NCBI RefSeq assembly: GCF_013276795.1 | Contig: NZ_VMLR01000003.1 | Span: 186,001 to 250,000 of the forward strand | DNA: 64,000 nucleotides | Source: Streptococcus sp. 2342 | GTDB taxonomy: Bacteria; Bacillota; Bacilli; Lactobacillales; Streptococcaceae | Direction: 5' to 3' | Part shown: piece after piece, positions 60,764-64,000 of the stretch | Layout of the letters: the number at the start of each line of letters is the position of its first letter | How positions within the stretch are numbered: the first letter of the stretch is position 1 | The notes under the pieces: generated by a model | The model's input: only the letters and a program-made list of their open reading frames with translations | The model's database searches: none | What the model was told of the DNA's origin: nothing | Program-made: the position numbers and the translations under genes

Positions 60764-61699
60764 ATGATCGAGTTTGAAAAACCAAATATAACAAAAATTG
60801 ATGAAAATAAAGATTATGGCAAGTTTGTAATCGAACCACTTGAACGTGGCTACGGTACAACTCTTGGTAACTCTCTTCGTCGTGTACTTCTAGCTTCTCT
60901 ACCAGGAGCAGCTGTGACATCTATCAACATTGATGGTGTGTTACATGAGTTTGACACAGTTCCAGGTGTTCGTGAAGACGTGATGCAAATCATTCTGAAC
61001 ATTAAAGGAATTGCAGTGAAATCGTACGTTGAAGACGAAAAAATCATCGAACTAGATGTTGAAGGTCCTGCTGAAGTAACAGCTGGTGACATTTTGACAG
61101 ATAGCGATATTGAAATTGTAAATCCAGATCATTATCTTTTTACAATCGGTGAAGGTTCTTCTCTAAAAGCGACTATGACTGTTAACAGTGGTCGTGGATA
61201 TGTACCTGCTGATGAAAATAAAAAAGATAATGCACCAGTTGGAACACTTGCTGTAGATTCTATTTATACACCAGTTACAAAAGTCAACTATCAAGTGGAA
61301 CCTGCTCGTGTAGGTAGCAATGATGGATTTGATAAATTAACCCTTGAAATCTTGACTAATGGAACAATTATTCCAGAAGATGCTTTAGGGCTTTCAGCAC
61401 GTATTTTGACAGAACATCTTGATTTGTTTACAAATCTTACTGAGATTGCCAAGTCAACTGAAGTGATGAAAGAAGCTGATACTGAATCTGACGACCGTAT
61501 TTTGGATCGTACGATTGAGGAACTGGACTTGTCTGTGCGTTCATACAACTGTTTGAAACGTGCCGGTATCAATACTGTGCATGATTTGACAGAAAAATCT
61601 GAAGCAGAGATGATGAAAGTACGAAATCTTGGACGCAAGAGTTTGGAAGAAGTGAAACTCAAACTCATTGATTTGGGTCTTGGATTAAAAGATAAATAA
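60764..61699 (+). CDS. rpoA: RNA polymerase alpha subunit
   Basis: 311 aa. N-terminal dimerisation domain ([20 protein letters not shown]) and C-terminal domain ([20 protein letters not shown]) that binds UP elements and Spx. RBS AGAGGGAGTAACTA. Confidence 0.98.
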
Positions 61700-61710
61700 A
61701 GGAGGAATAC

Positions 61711-62097
61711 ATGGCTTACCGTAAACTAGGACGCACTAGCTCACAACGTAAAGCAATGCTTCGCGATTTGACAACTGACCTTTTGATCAACGAATCAATC
61801 GTGACAACTGAAGCTCGTGCTAAAGAAATCCGTAAAACTGTTGAAAAAATGATTACTCTAGGTAAACGTGGTGATTTGCATGCACGTCGTCAAGCAGCTG
61901 CTTTCGTACGTAATGAAATCGCATCTGAAAACTATGATGAAGCAACTGATAAGTACACTTCTACTACAGCACTTCAAAAATTGTTCTCAGAAATCGCACC
62001 TCGTTATGCTGAACGTAACGGTGGATACACTCGTATCCTTAAAACTGAACCACGTCGTGGTGATGCAGCGCCAATGGCGATCATCGAATTAGTATAA
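61711..62097 (+). CDS. rplQ: 50S ribosomal protein L17
   Basis: 128 aa. [20 protein letters not shown] and [20 protein letters not shown]. Last gene of the alpha operon. RBS AAAGGAGGAATAC. Confidence 0.98.
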   Translation: MAYRKLGRTSSQRKAMLRDLTTDLLINESIVTTEARAKEIRKTVEKMITLGKRGDLHARRQAAAFVRNEIASENYDEATDKYTSTTALQKLFSEIAPRYAERNGGYTRILKTEPRRGDAAPMAIIELV

Positions 62098-62212
62098 AAT
62101 CATCAATTTTGTTGAGTGTTATGATGATGGAGTCTTGTGCTCTTAGTCTAGCTCTGGTCTACCGCTAGGATTTCGGTCCTAGCGGGAACACTCATCATAA
62201 GTTGGGATAGTA
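62098..62212 (+). other. Hairpin spacer after rplQ
   Basis: GAGTGTTATGATGA pairs with the later ACACTCATCATAA and encloses CCGCTAGGA-TTTCGG-TCCTAGCGG. Looks like a structured 3' end. No gene. Confidence 0.55.
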
Positions 62213-62273
62213 GACGCTTGTTTACGAAATTGTTTTTTGCTTAAGAACAACTTCGTAAGCAGGCGTTTTTGAG
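62213..62273 (+). terminator. Terminator of the ribosomal protein operon
   Basis: ACGCTTGTTTACGAA / TTCGTAAGCAGGCGT stem followed by TTTTTG. Confidence 0.75.
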
Positions 62274-62361
62274 TATTTTAGTTGGAATTATGCTATACTA
62301 TTTGAAAAGAATCCTGTTTAATGTTCAGGTTTCTTATTTTAAGAAGAATTGGAGTTTGCTT

Positions 62362-62628
62362 ATGAAAGCGATTATAACTGTTGTTGGCAAAGATAAATCT
62401 GGAATTGTTGCGGGTGTTTCTGCTAAAATTGCAGAATTGGGTTTGAATATTGATGATATCTCTCAAACTGTCTTGGATGAATATTTCACGATGATGGCTG
62501 TCGTTTCTAGTGATGAAAAGCAGGATTTTACTTATCTGCGAAATGAGTTTGAAACTTTTGGGCAAACTTTGAATGTGAAAATCAATATTCAGAGTGCAGC
62601 GATTTTCGAAGCTATGTATAATATCTAG
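62362..62628 (+). CDS. ACT-domain protein (UPF0237)
   Basis: 88 aa from the ATG at 62362 (TTGGAGTTTGCTT). A single ACT fold starting KAIITVVGKDKSGIVAGVSA. Probably a small ligand-binding regulator; ACT domains often bind amino acids. It is followed after 9 bases by the UPF0210 gene, a conserved pair in Firmicutes. Confidence 0.88.
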   Translation: MKAIITVVGKDKSGIVAGVSAKIAELGLNIDDISQTVLDEYFTMMAVVSSDEKQDFTYLRNEFETFGQTLNVKINIQSAAIFEAMYNI

Positions 62629-62637
62629 GAGGTTATC

Positions 62638-63975
62638 ATGGATATTAGACAAGTTACTGAAACCATCGCTATGATTGAGGAGCAAAACTTCGATATCAGA
62701 ACTATTACCATGGGGATTTCCCTATTAGACTGTATTGATCCAGATATCAATCGTGCTGCGGAGAAAATTTATCAAAAGATTAGGACCAAGGCAGCTAATT
62801 TAGTGGCTGTTGGCGATGAAATTGCTGCTGAGTTGGGAATTCCAATCGTTAATAAGCGTGTATCGGTGACACCTATTTCTCTAATTGGAGCAGCGACAGA
62901 TGCGACGGACTACGTGGTTCTGGCAAAAGCGCTTGATAAGGCTGCGAAAGAAATCGGTGTGGATTTTATTGGTGGTTTCTCTGCCTTGGTACAAAAGGGG
63001 TACCAAAAGGGAGATGAGATTCTCATCAATTCTATTCCTCGTGCTTTGGCTGAAACGGACAAGGTCTGCTCGTCAGTCAATATCGGCTCAACCAAGTCTG
63101 GTATCAATATGACGGCTGTCGCTGATATGGGACGTATTATCAAGGAAACGGCTAATCAATCAGATATGGGAGCGGCCAAGTTGGTTGTATTCGCTAATGC
63201 TGTTGAGGACAATCCATTTATGGCGGGTGCCTTCCATGGTGTTGGGGAGGCAGATGTTATCATAAATGTCGGAGTTTCCGGTCCTGGTGTGGTAAAACGT
63301 GCCTTGGAAAAAGTTCGTGGACAGAGCTTTGATGTAGTCGCCGAAACAGTTAAGAAAACTGCCTTTAAAATCACTCGTATCGGTCAATTGGTTGGTCAAA
63401 TGGCCAGTGAGAGACTGGGTGTGGAGTTTGGTATTGTGGACTTGAGTTTGGCGCCAACTCCTGCGGTTGGAGATTCTGTTGCACGTGTCCTTGAAGAAAT
63501 GGGGCTAGAAACAGTTGGTACGCATGGGACGACGGCTGCCTTGGCACTTCTGAATGACCAAGTTAAGAAGGGCGGAGTGATGGCCTGCAACCAAGTCGGT
63601 GGTTTGTCTGGTGCCTTTATCCCCGTTTCTGAGGATGAGGGAATGATTGCTGCAGTGCAAAATGGCTCTCTTAATTTGGAAAAACTAGAGGCCATGACGG
63701 CTATCTGTTCAGTTGGATTGGATATGATTGCCATACCAGAAGATACGCCAGCTGAAACCATTGCAGCCATGATTGCGGATGAAGCAGCAATTGGTGTTAT
63801 TAACATGAAAACAACAGCTGTTCGTATCATTCCAAAAGGAAAAGAAGGCGATATGATTGAGTTTGGTGGTCTTCTTGGTACAGCTCCAGTTATGAAGGTC
63901 AATGGGGCTTCGTCTGTTGATTTCATTTCTCGTGGGGGACAAATCCCAGCACCAATTCATAGTTTTAAAAATTAA
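62638..63975 (+). CDS. UPF0210 / DUF711 family protein
   Basis: 445 aa. [20 protein letters not shown] at the start, [37 protein letters not shown], and the end [13 protein letters not shown]. Distantly related to glycyl-radical-like barrel folds in structure, but catalytic function is not established to my knowledge. RBS TAGGAGGTTATC. The tight pairing with an ACT protein suggests ligand-controlled enzyme activity (inference). Confidence 0.88.
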   Translation: MDIRQVTETIAMIEEQNFDIRTITMGISLLDCIDPDINRAAEKIYQKIRTKAANLVAVGDEIAAELGIPIVNKRVSVTPISLIGAATDATDYVVLAKALDKAAKEIGVDFIGGFSALVQKGYQKGDEILINSIPRALAETDKVCSSVNIGSTKSGINMTAVADMGRIIKETANQSDMGAAKLVVFANAVEDNPFMAGAFHGVGEADVIINVGVSGPGVVKRALEKVRGQSFDVVAETVKKTAFKITRIGQLVGQMASERLGVEFGIVDLSLAPTPAVGDSVARVLEEMGLETVGTHGTTAALALLNDQVKKGGVMACNQVGGLSGAFIPVSEDEGMIAAVQNGSLNLEKLEAMTAICSVGLDMIAIPEDTPAETIAAMIADEAAIGVINMKTTAVRIIPKGKEGDMIEFGGLLGTAPVMKVNGASSVDFISRGGQIPAPIHSFKN

Positions 63976-63989
63976 GAAAATAGGAGAAA

Positions 63990-64000
63990 ATGATGAAAAA
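63990..64000 (+). CDS. Start of a further gene (cut by window edge)
   Basis: ATGATGAAAAA behind TAGGAGAAA, 14 bases after the UPF0210 stop. Only the first codons are visible; product unknown. Confidence 0.4.

Noticed and set aside
62098-62361. tRNA or small stable RNA after rplQ
   Set aside because: The hairpins do not form a cloverleaf and lack the T-loop GTTCNA pattern; interpreted as terminator structures. No tRNA or rRNA was recognised anywhere in the window.

Overview
The window is a low-GC Gram-positive chromosome and almost certainly Streptococcus pneumoniae or a very close Mitis-group relative. The evidence is five BOX repeats (794, 6588, 9148, 35304, 58579), pneumococcal gene order (hk07/rr07, mutL(hexB)-ruvA-tag, corA, uvrA, spx, ccs4, nrdD-nrdG, then S10-spc-alpha), extended -10 promoters, and a ComX-type cin-box before ccs4. 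Species was judged from remembered gene order and repeats, not from a search.

Layout. 1-15.8 kb: end of an MFS transporter next to a frameshifted remnant of a methionine-type ABC permease; an ECF S-component; a YesL/YesM/YesN-like sensing operon with a catabolite-response site; nrdI; an atypical Nramp-like carrier; a LytTR/DUF3021 pair; the DNA repair cluster mutL-ruvA-tag; a SemiSWEET; an S66 peptidase; a DUF1129 protein; and corA.

15.84-27.72 kb: an 11.9 kb integrated element bounded by a perfect 25-bp direct repeat (15843-15867 and 27693-27717), inserted between corA and uvrA. It has the layout of a Gram-positive phage-inducible chromosomal island (phage satellite). Leftward genes are an integrase, a RhuM-like protein and a CI-type repressor. 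Rightward genes are a Cro-like protein, a Bro-N antirepressor-like protein, a Rha-like protein, several small proteins, an excisionase-like protein, a primase and an SF3 helicase. An iteron origin, a terminase-small-like short protein and an ArpU-like regulator follow. No capsid, tail, portal or lysis genes are present. The element also carries several unexplained structured DNA blocks: three tandem hairpins (21210-21390), a hairpin array with alternating 48/58-bp period (26424-26765), and two possible small RNA genes. Its left end supplies the -35 box of corA.

27.7-47.1 kb: uvrA, an aminopeptidase P, and a magnesium P-type ATPase behind an M-box riboswitch plus a 23-codon acidic/proline-rich leader ORF. 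Then spx, a lipoprotein, the ireB-ruvX-DUF1292 cluster, folC, an Sp0198-like lipoprotein, cls, a competence-type operon (47-aa ORF + ccs4), and the anaerobic ribonucleotide reductase operon nrdD-x-GNAT-nrdG-kinase with NrdR-box-like sites.

47.1-62.3 kb: the complete S10-spc-alpha ribosomal protein cluster with secY, adk, infA and rpoA. Its spacers are unusually rich in hairpins. Three spacers hold members of one 88-90-nt hairpin family whose stems differ by compensatory changes. 62.3-64 kb: an ACT-domain protein, a UPF0210 protein and the first codons of another gene.
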